From assembly GCA_031292555.1 (NCBI GenBank), contig JARLGV010000004.1:109159-173158 (forward strand): a stretch of 64,000 nt of DNA, written 5' to 3'. Positions 37,244-45,344 of this stretch are shown here, one piece after another (the first letter of the stretch is position 1; every line of letters starts with the position of its first letter). The notes beneath the pieces are model-generated. The model made no database searches, was not told where the DNA came from, and saw only the letters and a program-made list of their open reading frames with translations. A program made the position numbers and the translations under genes. This DNA comes from Fimbriimonas sp. Its GTDB lineage: Bacteria > Armatimonadota > Fimbriimonadia > Fimbriimonadales > Fimbriimonadaceae.

Positions 37244-39403
37244 ATGGTGGTCGATCCGGCTCCGCTAGAACCGGGCTGTCAACTCGCTGATCGATTTCGC
37301 GTCCGCGAGGTCTTGGGGCGCGGCGGTTTTGGCATTGCGTACCTAGCCGACGACTTGATCCGCCAAGATCTGGCAGTTATCAAGGAGTTGGCGCCATCCG
37401 GCGTCCGACGAACCAGGGATCGCGTCATCCAGTTCGATGGGAGTTCCGGACCGCAACTACGCGAGCGATTCCTTGACGAGGCTGGAGTGCTGAGCCACCT
37501 GAACGTCAAGGGCGTCCCGGCGATCCGGCAAACCTTTAGGGAGAACGGCACCGCCTATTTCGCGATGGACTACGTTCCAGGCGCAACCACGCTTGAGGAG
37601 TACCTCCAACGGATGGGAAGGCTGTCGTCGGAGAAGGCAGTTGCGATCTTCGAAGCCCTTCTCGACATCCTGGAGCCCATCCATGCCAAACGTATCCTTC
37701 ACCGTGACCTGAAGCCGTCGAACATTTTGCTCGACGAAGACGGGCGAGTCTACTTGATCGACTTTGGCGCCGCGCGCGAGTGGCATGCGGACTCCGCCAC
37801 CAAACACACGGTCTTCTATACGCCAGGATACGCGCCGCCTGAGCAACTCTCAGAACGGGCGAGGAGGGGCCCGGCCACCGACCTGTATGCATTGTGCGCA
37901 ACCGCCTTTGTGATGTTGGCCGGGGAGCCACCTCCTAGCCCCAACGACCGCCTTGGGGGAATTCCGCTCCCCGCCCTTTCTACTTACCGCCCGGACGTAG
38001 ACCCGGTCCTCATTCGCACGATCGAGGAAGGACTATCGCTCAGCTACTCGGATCGCCCCCAGACCGTCGCCGAACTTCGCGATAGGCTTGAAAACGTCGC
38101 CATTGGAGCCCACCACACTGGCCTGGAGGCACTAGACGAGACACTACTGCGACTCAAGCAGTTCAAGTACGAAAAACGGTCCTGCCCGGCGTGTGGCGGC
38201 CTGCTGCATGAAGCCAAGCCGATCAAGCGGAATGTTTGCCCGGTCTGTCACGAGGGGATGCTGCGTAAACGCGACATCAACGAGAAGGTTTGCCCTATGT
38301 GCCGATCGGGAGTGCTTGCCCACATTTCGAATTCGAGCCCTTTGGCGATCTGTCCATCGTGCAAGCACGGAACGCTCCACTATCGCCGCAAAGGAATTCT
38401 CAGTCTAGAGCAGACTGCATCGTGCGACGCCTGCGATGCCCGATATGATGTCTGCGGCGGGAAGATGACGGACCTGTTGCAAAACGATTCCGAACCCCAA
38501 GATTTCGCGGTATGGAGACGCTTGTCTTGTCGCTCGACCGACATATGGCGTTGCGGCGATTGCCCAGCTCAATTCGATGTACTGCCAGATGGACGCTGGT
38601 CCCAGGTAATTCCCGGTCTCGATTCAAAGTACAGAAACCTCTTTCCTGACGAGTGGGCCCGTGTTGCGATTGGCCTGGATCCTGGGTCTGGCAACGCCTC
38701 CTGCGAGACTTGCGGCGCCGACTTCTATCTCGAAGGTGGGAACTTGACTCTTCTCGACGCGCGTGACGACCCAAACGGATATGCCGCCGCGTTTATGGGC
38801 CGACTCATTTCGTTGGAAGCGGTTCGATGGCTGGCGGTCGGAAAGTCGAGTCCACACGCCGGCTGCCTTTGCGAGCATTGCCGCACCGAGTTCGATCGAG
38901 ACGGCGACTACTTGCGGCTGATCGCGACCGCTGACAAGCGCATGACCATACATGTGGACCGCCTGAAACGGCTGGAGGATTGGCACCGCATTGCCCAGGG
39001 CCTGCCGACCGTGGATATGGAGGCCAACTTCCAGGGCGAATTGGATGCGGCCCTCCATGACTCCTATCGCCGCCGCGTCTTCAGCTTCGATAACGAGGGC
39101 CGAATTCTATGGAAGGGCGCAGCGGCGGTGGCGGGCAACGAACACACATCCACGCTAACGGTAACGGCGGAAGAAATCGTGTTCGGCGGTGTGATTCGAA
39201 AGAAGCGGTATCCGCTTAAAGCACTGGTGGCAGTCTGGGCCGATAATCAAGAGATTCACCTGCGACTATCGGGAGCGCGAGATACGGTGGCCTATCAGGT
39301 GGCGCCGATCACGTTGACGACCAAACTGGCATCTGGCAACTACACTATCCATCTGGATGCCAGAGATCTAGCCGCCAGGCTATCGTACGAGTTCGACCTC
39401 TAG
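37244..39403 (+). CDS. Ser/Thr protein kinase with a CxxC zinc-ribbon array
   Basis: The protein has 719 residues. The kinase domain (about 15-285) is complete: glycine loop GRGGFG 25-30, Lys47, HRDLKPSN 153-160, DFG 173-175 and GYAPPE 195-200. From 314 to 546 there are seven CxxC pairs (314/317, 332/335, 350/353, 370/373, 394/397, 437/440, 487/490) and a CxCxxC (541-546). They are spaced like a chain of zinc ribbons rather than the usual PASTA or Pkn sensor domains. The last 100 residues form a beta-rich domain (ILWKGAAAVAG...FGGVIRKKRYPLKAL) resembling a PH-like fold. No membrane helix is seen, so it is probably cytosolic. GATAAT lies 8 nt before the ATG. It ends 5 bp before the convergent permease gene. 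Confidence 0.9.
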   Translation: MVVDPAPLEPGCQLADRFRVREVLGRGGFGIAYLADDLIRQDLAVIKELAPSGVRRTRDRVIQFDGSSGPQLRERFLDEAGVLSHLNVKGVPAIRQTFRENGTAYFAMDYVPGATTLEEYLQRMGRLSSEKAVAIFEALLDILEPIHAKRILHRDLKPSNILLDEDGRVYLIDFGAAREWHADSATKHTVFYTPGYAPPEQLSERARRGPATDLYALCATAFVMLAGEPPPSPNDRLGGIPLPALSTYRPDVDPVLIRTIEEGLSLSYSDRPQTVAELRDRLENVAIGAHHTGLEALDETLLRLKQFKYEKRSCPACGGLLHEAKPIKRNVCPVCHEGMLRKRDINEKVCPMCRSGVLAHISNSSPLAICPSCKHGTLHYRRKGILSLEQTASCDACDARYDVCGGKMTDLLQNDSEPQDFAVWRRLSCRSTDIWRCGDCPAQFDVLPDGRWSQVIPGLDSKYRNLFPDEWARVAIGLDPGSGNASCETCGADFYLEGGNLTLLDARDDPNGYAAAFMGRLISLEAVRWLAVGKSSPHAGCLCEHCRTEFDRDGDYLRLIATADKRMTIHVDRLKRLEDWHRIAQGLPTVDMEANFQGELDAALHDSYRRRVFSFDNEGRILWKGAAAVAGNEHTSTLTVTAEEIVFGGVIRKKRYPLKALVAVWADNQEIHLRLSGARDTVAYQVAPITLTTKLASGNYTIHLDARDLAARLSYEFDL

Positions 39404-39408
39404 TAAGA

Positions 39409-40617
39409 TCACCCGCTTGGCGTGGCACGATGCCGCAGGGGGACGGTTGGCAGGCTGAGCGCGTCCTGGCTGGCGGACGTGATCCGGATCAACCGATCGA
39501 GGATAACCTTCACTGATCCGGCAAGCGGAAAGGCGATGATCATTCCGACCAATCCGAAAAGTGCGCCGCCGCTAAAAATCACGAACATGCTGACGACCGG
39601 GTCGAGTCCGACCGCTTTGCCAACGACTCTCGGATACACCATCGAGTCGAACGTAAAGTGGCAGATCATGTAGATGATCAGGAGGATAAACGCAAACGTC
39701 CAGGAACTCGATTGATGAAAGAGAAGTCCGCTTGTTTTTCCGCTCAAGCCGGTGACGACCACCAAGAGGGTCCCACTGATCAGCACGTTCAAGTAAGGGA
39801 CTAGATAGAGTGCTCCAAAGATCACTCCGAGAAGCACCGAATAGGGGGCGCCAATAACCGCGAGGACGATGCTCATGACCGTCATGTAGCCTAATACGGC
39901 AATCGTTACGCCGCGTAGGTAGCTTGTGAAAACCTGTCCTATCTCGTGGAGAATCGAAAGCGTGTTGGCGCGAATGGACGGAGGTATCCACATGACGCTG
40001 CGCCGCTTGAACTGATCCATGTTGAACAGCATCAGCAGCACCAACAGGGGCACGAACATCAAGGTAAGCAGGTGCGACACAAATCCGCTGGCGATCCCCA
40101 GGAAGCCCTGCAGGAAGCTCTGAATCGACTTCCCTAGCTGCCCCCGCTGAGGTTCTACGTACTGAGCGATGAAGATCCGCTTGCTTGAAGGAAGGTTGAA
40201 TTTCTGAAGGAGTTCCTGGTTCTGAGTGAACAGCTTGTCGAGCCAGTCCTGCTCGGTCGCATGTTCGATCTGAACGACCGGATTCCAGCGTACGAAAAAG
40301 TTGTCGTTAGTGCTTTGGGTGGCGATCGAGGCGGTTAGATCGTCAATTCGACCCTTAAAGCCGACAACCTGATTCGAAATTGTTGGGGTCAGCCACACGC
40401 CCATACACACGACCACTGCGACAAACGCAGAGAAAATTGCCCAGATCGCCAAAGGACGCGGCCATCCTCGTAACCGAAGTTTCTTGATCGTCGGTTCGAG
40501 GACGGCGCTTATTCCGAAGGCGATGATAAATGGCAGGAGAATGCCCCGTACCAAATACAGAAACATCAAGATGGTCAATACGATGACCATCCACAGGGCA
40601 ACTCTCCAGCCTGGCAT
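39409..40617 (-). CDS. AI-2E family permease
   Basis: The protein has 402 residues and about eight membrane helices, with the wide periplasmic-type domain between helices 3 and 4 and the conserved loop region ILHEIGQVFTSYLRGVTI followed by GVIFGALYLVPYLNVLIS. The family (YdiK/PerM/TqsA) exports small molecules such as autoinducers or acts as an Na+/H+ antiporter in some members. The substrate cannot be told from sequence. It follows the YtxH-like gene by 11 bp on the same strand. Confidence 0.9.
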   Translation of the reverse strand: MPGWRVALWMVIVLTILMFLYLVRGILLPFIIAFGISAVLEPTIKKLRLRGWPRPLAIWAIFSAFVAVVVCMGVWLTPTISNQVVGFKGRIDDLTASIATQSTNDNFFVRWNPVVQIEHATEQDWLDKLFTQNQELLQKFNLPSSKRIFIAQYVEPQRGQLGKSIQSFLQGFLGIASGFVSHLLTLMFVPLLVLLMLFNMDQFKRRSVMWIPPSIRANTLSILHEIGQVFTSYLRGVTIAVLGYMTVMSIVLAVIGAPYSVLLGVIFGALYLVPYLNVLISGTLLVVVTGLSGKTSGLLFHQSSSWTFAFILLIIYMICHFTFDSMVYPRVVGKAVGLDPVVSMFVIFSGGALFGLVGMIIAFPLAGSVKVILDRLIRITSASQDALSLPTVPLRHRATPSG

Positions 40618-40628
40618 CGAAGTAGTGA

Positions 40629-40862
40629 CTAGACGCCCAGTTCCTCAGTCGCGCCTTCGACGGCTCTCTTTGCGCGCTGCTCAGTGATCCACTCTTCGGT
40701 CTTGCCCTTGAGTTCCTTGAGCTTGCCGCCCAAGTCTTCGCGCAATTCGGTACCGGCTTTGGGTGCAAAAAGGAGACCGGCGGCCGCACCGATAATGGCG
40801 CCTAAGCCCACACCAGCCAGCATATAAATCAAAACGTTGCTATCGTCGTTATTGTTGCTCAT
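40629..40862 (-). CDS. YtxH-like small membrane protein
   Basis: The protein has 77 residues from the ATG at 40862, which has a GGAGG ribosome binding site; upstream in-frame starts lack one. One membrane helix (about 11-30, IYMLAGVGLGAIIGAAAGLL) carries the YtxH signature FAPKAGTELREDL, followed by an acidic/basic amphipathic helix. These proteins are common stress-associated membrane proteins of unclear function. It precedes the AI-2E family permease by 11 bp, so the two are likely cotranscribed. Confidence 0.88.
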   Translation of the reverse strand: MSNNNDDSNVLIYMLAGVGLGAIIGAAAGLLFAPKAGTELREDLGGKLKELKGKTEEWITEQRAKRAVEGATEELGV

Positions 40863-40941
40863 CGTTAACCTCCGCGTTCTACCCTTGATTGTACGCTCCA
40901 ACAGATTCAGTTTGAGGCATACCGTATATAAACTGAACGCC

Positions 40942-42069
40942 CTATGTGTCGTTCGCCGTTGCAGTCTGAGAGTTCATTGGGATTTTAGGTCCGATTATGC
41001 CTCCCGCAACGACCGTCTTCCCTCGATAGGCGACGGCGATCTGCCCGGGCGTAACCGCTCGCACCGGTTCGTCGAAAACCAGACGAGGGCATTCTCCGCC
41101 AAAGAGGGTGGCCTTCTGGCCAGCCATGTTGTAGCGAATCTTCGCGATAACTTTCATTGGGCCGGACACACCAGATCCACTGCTCCATTCCAGGTCGTAA
41201 ATCGGCACCTCGGTCTCCAGAAGTTCGTCTGCCTCGCCCACCACCACTCGATTCTCGGACGGCCTCAATGCGATGACGTAGAGCGGTTTGCCGCTCTTGG
41301 GACTGAGTCCAATACCGCGTCGCTGCCCCACCGTGAATCCGGGCACGCCGGCGTGTTGTCCGACCTTTCGTCCGGAGGTATCCACCAGTTCGCCCTTCTC
41401 GAAGATCTCGGGGCGAGCCTTTCGCAGAAACTCTGCATATCCGCCAGCTTCACTTACAAAGCAGATCTCCTGCGAATCGGGCTTGTCCGCAACCGACAGC
41501 CCAAGGCCAGCCGCCAACTTTCTGGTTGCCTCTTTGCTCGGCAACTCACCTAACGGAAACCACACTTGGGAGAGTTGGCGCTGGGTGAGCGAGTAAAGGA
41601 CATAGCTCTGGTCCTTTTCGGCCCCGCGCGCTTTGAGCAACCGGTACTGCCCAGACACCTTCTCGTATCTGATCCGAGCGTAATGGCCCGTCACGAGCTT
41701 TGCGCAACCGAGTTCCCGCATCTTGTCGAGGAGGATCTCGAACTTCACATGCCGGTTGCATTGCACACATGGGTTCGGGGTCCGCCCCGCCGCATATTCG
41801 TCGATGAAGTTATCGATGACGGCGCGCCGGAACTCCTCCTTGAAGTTCATGACGTAATGCGGAATTCCAAGTGCGCGCGCGACCCTTCGAGCGTCCTCTA
41901 CCGCGCCTAGCGAGCAGCATCCTGCATGTCTCGGGTCCGTTTGACTTTCCTGCCAAATCTGCATGGTCAGCCCGATAACGTCGTAGCCGCGCTTAACCAA
42001 AAGGGCGGCGGCGACACTGCTGTCGACGCCGCCTGACATTGCGACGAGTACGGGTTGCTTCCTATCCAT
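40942..42069 (-). CDS. mnmA: tRNA-specific 2-thiouridylase MnmA
   Basis: The protein has 375 residues. The ATP PP-loop SGGVDSS is at 12-18. The two catalytic cysteines are in NPCVQCNRHVKF (about residue 103) and EICFVSEAG (about 200). The enzyme puts the 2-thio group on U34 of Lys, Glu and Gln tRNAs. The start codon overlaps the end of the VKOR-DsbA gene by 8 bp, so the two genes are cotranscribed and probably translationally coupled. No sulfur-relay genes (tusA-E) are adjacent. Confidence 0.97.
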   Translation of the reverse strand: MDRKQPVLVAMSGGVDSSVAAALLVKRGYDVIGLTMQIWQESQTDPRHAGCCSLGAVEDARRVARALGIPHYVMNFKEEFRRAVIDNFIDEYAAGRTPNPCVQCNRHVKFEILLDKMRELGCAKLVTGHYARIRYEKVSGQYRLLKARGAEKDQSYVLYSLTQRQLSQVWFPLGELPSKEATRKLAAGLGLSVADKPDSQEICFVSEAGGYAEFLRKARPEIFEKGELVDTSGRKVGQHAGVPGFTVGQRRGIGLSPKSGKPLYVIALRPSENRVVVGEADELLETEVPIYDLEWSSGSGVSGPMKVIAKIRYNMAGQKATLFGGECPRLVFDEPVRAVTPGQIAVAYRGKTVVAGGIIGPKIPMNSQTATANDT

Positions 42070-43237
42070 TTCCGGTCAATATCGGCTTGTACGTATCGCT
42101 GTTGAGTAGCGTTAGCACGTCGCGAGGACCGGCAGTTTGAGTTTTGAATGATTTGGCCAAGATAAAGAACGTCGGCGTCGACTCCACGCCGACCGCGTGG
42201 CCGAGGTTCAAATCGGTGGCCACTCGGTCATAGACGGGGTCCTTTGGATCTTGTAGGCGTTTCCGAATGTCGTCCGGCTTTAGGCCGCAAGATTTAGCGA
42301 CTCCGAGAACTTCATCCACCGATTCAGGTTGGCGCTGAAGTCCCATGATCCCCATGGCGAAGTCCCAGAACCGGCCACTTTCTTGGGCACATTCGCTTAC
42401 AGTCGCCGTCAATTTGCCTAGCGGATGGATCGAGAGCGGAAAATCCTTGAACACGAGCCGGACTTTGCCCATGTGCTGCATCACGAACTCCTTCACCTGA
42501 GGCGACGTCTTCTGGCACGCAGGGCAACACAGGTCGGCGAATTCGACGACGGTGATCGGGGCGTCGATGTCGCCAAAAACCTTTGAATCCTTAGTTACGA
42601 GATCATTGACGCCAGGGTCCTTGATCTTCGCGTTAGGCGCCAAGTTGCGAGGAGCACGATCGTTGCTCGCCATCATTGCCAAACCAAGTACGAGAACTAC
42701 GGGCAAGCCCGTGACCAACCAGGTATCGACTTTCGAAAGGTCGCTTGTCGGGGATTCCTGATTGCCGACCGTGCCGTTCAACATCGCATAGGCGATGACG
42801 GTGATAACCATCGTGATCGCAGAAGTCAAGCAATAGGGGCAGACCGCGTGAATGTGGAAGAACGACAGATACTGTAAATACACACTATAGATCGCCCCAC
42901 CCACTGAGGCGGCAAACCCGATCTGCACTAGCTTCCTATCGTTTACGACAGTAAGAGCACGGGCGATTGCCAACCCAGCGAATAGGATATAACCCGCAAA
43001 ACCGATGTACGCAACCGGCAATATACCGAAGAGCCTCGAACTCGGGTCGGAAGCCACGACGGCGCATCCGTGACCTGGACCACAGGGTAATACGACATTC
43101 AAGTACATCTCCAAACTGAGCGAACCGGCTACAAATAAGCCGATGAAGGAGAGGACCAAAAGGATGCGGTTAAGAAGGATTGCCTTCACCGCATGAGTAT
43201 ACGTAACGGACTGGTCTAGATTTGACGAAAGGGCCAT
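42062..43237 (-). CDS. VKOR-DsbA fusion, thiol oxidoreductase
   Basis: The protein has 391 residues from the ATG at 43237, which has an AGGA ribosome binding site 7 nt upstream; the frame is open to 43261. The N-terminal part is a vitamin K epoxide reductase homologue with four membrane helices, loop cysteines 52 and 58 and active CPYC at 133-136. After a fifth membrane segment (about 172-190) follows a DsbA-like thioredoxin domain with CPAC at 238-241 and a cis-Pro loop VESTPTF. Together they would oxidise periplasmic thiols and recycle the oxidant through quinone. Fusions of this type are known in Cyanobacteria and Actinobacteria. The gene overlaps mnmA. Confidence 0.93.
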   Translation of the reverse strand: MALSSNLDQSVTYTHAVKAILLNRILLVLSFIGLFVAGSLSLEMYLNVVLPCGPGHGCAVVASDPSSRLFGILPVAYIGFAGYILFAGLAIARALTVVNDRKLVQIGFAASVGGAIYSVYLQYLSFFHIHAVCPYCLTSAITMVITVIAYAMLNGTVGNQESPTSDLSKVDTWLVTGLPVVLVLGLAMMASNDRAPRNLAPNAKIKDPGVNDLVTKDSKVFGDIDAPITVVEFADLCCPACQKTSPQVKEFVMQHMGKVRLVFKDFPLSIHPLGKLTATVSECAQESGRFWDFAMGIMGLQRQPESVDEVLGVAKSCGLKPDDIRKRLQDPKDPVYDRVATDLNLGHAVGVESTPTFFILAKSFKTQTAGPRDVLTLLNSDTYKPILTGNG

Positions 43238-43368
43238 AGGGGTTCCTATGTTTTGCAACATACCAAGGCCGAGCGAGCGTTCCGGTATTCTATACAGTCA
43301 CCGACAGTTTCTATTCACAGGCGGATGATTCGAATGAACTCCGCCCTGCCGATACTCCAGACACCACG

Positions 43369-44757
43369 ATGTCCCAAATCGTCGTCAGCCCAAGAGATCT
43401 CCTGAACGCGTCGCGTCCCAAGACCCAACGCGGGACCTACTACATCCAGACTTGGGGCTGCCAAATGAACGAAGAGGACAGCGAACAGATGGGGCTCTAC
43501 TTGGAAACCATCGGATTCGAAAAGGCTGACAATATCACCCAGGCACACGTCATCCTGCTGAACACTTGCAGTGTGCGAAGGAAGCCCGAAGACAAGGCAT
43601 TCTCCCTTCTAGGCGAGATCGAGCCTCTGAGATGGGCCAAACCGGACGTTATCATCGGCGTATGCGGTTGTATGGCCCAGGCACGGGCTGACGAGATCCG
43701 TCGCCGGGCCCCTCATGTGGACTTTGTCCTAGGAACGGGCGACATCGGCCAATTACCCGCCCTAGTAGAGGAAGTTGCCCAGAAGCGCCGGTTTCAGAAG
43801 CGAATCGAACTACCGGAGCGAAAGGGGAACGTCGTCGAGGATGTACCTCAGCGCCACTTGGGGCGCACGCCAAAACTGAAGGCCTTCGTGCCGATTCAGT
43901 ACGGCTGCGACAAGTTCTGCACGTTCTGCATCGTACCGACAACTCGCGGGCGCGAGCGGTCCCGCCCTACGCTAGACATCCTCGACGAAGTGGCGACCCT
44001 AACGACCGGAGGAACCAAGGAAGTTACGCTACTTGGCCAAACGGTGAACTCATATGGCAAGAATCTGCTGGAAGGCAGGGTTCCCTTCAGTTCGCTTCTC
44101 TGGCAACTGAACGACCTGCCCGGCTTGGAGCGGATTCGGTACACCTCGCCCTATCCGCGTGACTTTCGAGCCGACCTAATCGACACCATACGGGACTGCC
44201 CGAAGGTCATGGAGCACGTCCACCTCCCGATGCAATCGGGTGACGACGCAATGCTCAAAGAGATGCATCGGCTTTACACGGTCGAATCCTATCTTGAGAT
44301 CGTCCAGAAACTTCGCAAGCAGATCCCCGCTATCGGACTGACGACCGACATTATTGTGGGCTTCCCTGGCGAAACGGAAGAGCAGTTCGCCAACACTCTC
44401 TCAATAATGGAGAAGGTTCGCTTCGATGGCGCATTCATGTTCGCCTATTCGATCCGTCCAGGAACGCCGGCAGGAGACCGCATCGACCAGGTGCCGGAGA
44501 AAGTCAAGAAAGAACGGCTGGCGCGCCTTATCGCTTTGCAAAACACGATCACTTGCGAGATCAACGAGGCCTACGTTGGACGTACCCTGGAGGTGCTGAT
44601 TGAGGGCCCATCACCAAAGAATCCGAAGATCCTTCAGGGCTATTCACGCGAGTTCAAGATGGTGCATTTCGAGGGACCGATTGAGCGAATTGGACGCGTT
44701 GCCGAAGTCCGGGTTACCGGCAGCCAGCTTTGGGGACTTCGCGGCGAACTGGCGTAA
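43369..44757 (+). CDS. miaB: tRNA methylthiotransferase MiaB
   Basis: The protein has 462 residues. The UPF0004 domain begins TWGCQMNEED, with Cys31. The radical SAM cluster is C180-DKF-C184-TF-C187 and the TRAM domain forms the C-terminus (about 385-450). It adds the 2-methylthio group to i6A37 of tRNAs that read U-starting codons. No clear ribosome binding site is seen. It is divergent from the VKOR-DsbA gene and is followed by ppa 54 bp later. Confidence 0.97.
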   Translation: MSQIVVSPRDLLNASRPKTQRGTYYIQTWGCQMNEEDSEQMGLYLETIGFEKADNITQAHVILLNTCSVRRKPEDKAFSLLGEIEPLRWAKPDVIIGVCGCMAQARADEIRRRAPHVDFVLGTGDIGQLPALVEEVAQKRRFQKRIELPERKGNVVEDVPQRHLGRTPKLKAFVPIQYGCDKFCTFCIVPTTRGRERSRPTLDILDEVATLTTGGTKEVTLLGQTVNSYGKNLLEGRVPFSSLLWQLNDLPGLERIRYTSPYPRDFRADLIDTIRDCPKVMEHVHLPMQSGDDAMLKEMHRLYTVESYLEIVQKLRKQIPAIGLTTDIIVGFPGETEEQFANTLSIMEKVRFDGAFMFAYSIRPGTPAGDRIDQVPEKVKKERLARLIALQNTITCEINEAYVGRTLEVLIEGPSPKNPKILQGYSREFKMVHFEGPIERIGRVAEVRVTGSQLWGLRGELA

Positions 44758-44811
44758 TTCGAGCACTTCGTCCATGGTGGTGTCAGGGGCGCCGGGTACC
44801 CTCATAGGGAC

Positions 44812-45333
44812 ATGTCCCTACTTAACGCGAAGATCGGTTCCAACGCTCCTGTCACATTTAACACCATCATCGAAATACCAAGGGGCAGCACTAACAAGTA
44901 CGAAGTCGATCAAGAAACTGGCCTGATTAAGCTTGATCGCGTTCTGTTTTCTCCGCTCTTCTATCCGTTCGATTACGGCTATATCCCTCAGACCCATTAC
45001 TTGGACGGCGACCCGTTGGACGTGTTGGTTCTCATCACTCACCCAACGTTCCCAGGTTGCGTAATCGAGGCGAGCGCGATCGGCGTGCTCGAGATGCGCG
45101 ACGAGAAGGGTCCCGACGAGAAGATCCTATGCGTCGCTACCAAGGATCCCCGATATGGTTACCGAAAGGACATCGCCCAAGTCAACGAACACACTACAAA
45201 GGAGATCACTCACTTCTTCGAGGTCTACAAGGAGCTTGAAGAAAAAACAGTCGACGTCATCGGCTGGCACGGACCGGAGCTCGCGATCGAACTCATCCAG
45301 CGGTACCGAACCGACGGCAAGGCGACCGGCTAG
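44812..45333 (+). CDS. ppa: Inorganic pyrophosphatase (class I)
   Basis: The protein has 173 residues, the usual family length. The substrate-binding K29-Y30-E31 and the metal-binding aspartates D65, D67, D70 in DGDPLDVLVL are present, as is KDPRYGY later. It removes pyrophosphate and so pulls biosynthetic reactions forward. The gene follows miaB on the same strand and ends 11 bp before the convergent topA. Confidence 0.97.
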   Translation: MSLLNAKIGSNAPVTFNTIIEIPRGSTNKYEVDQETGLIKLDRVLFSPLFYPFDYGYIPQTHYLDGDPLDVLVLITHPTFPGCVIEASAIGVLEMRDEKGPDEKILCVATKDPRYGYRKDIAQVNEHTTKEITHFFEVYKELEEKTVDVIGWHGPELAIELIQRYRTDGKATG

Positions 45334-45344
45334 CAGCCGAACCG

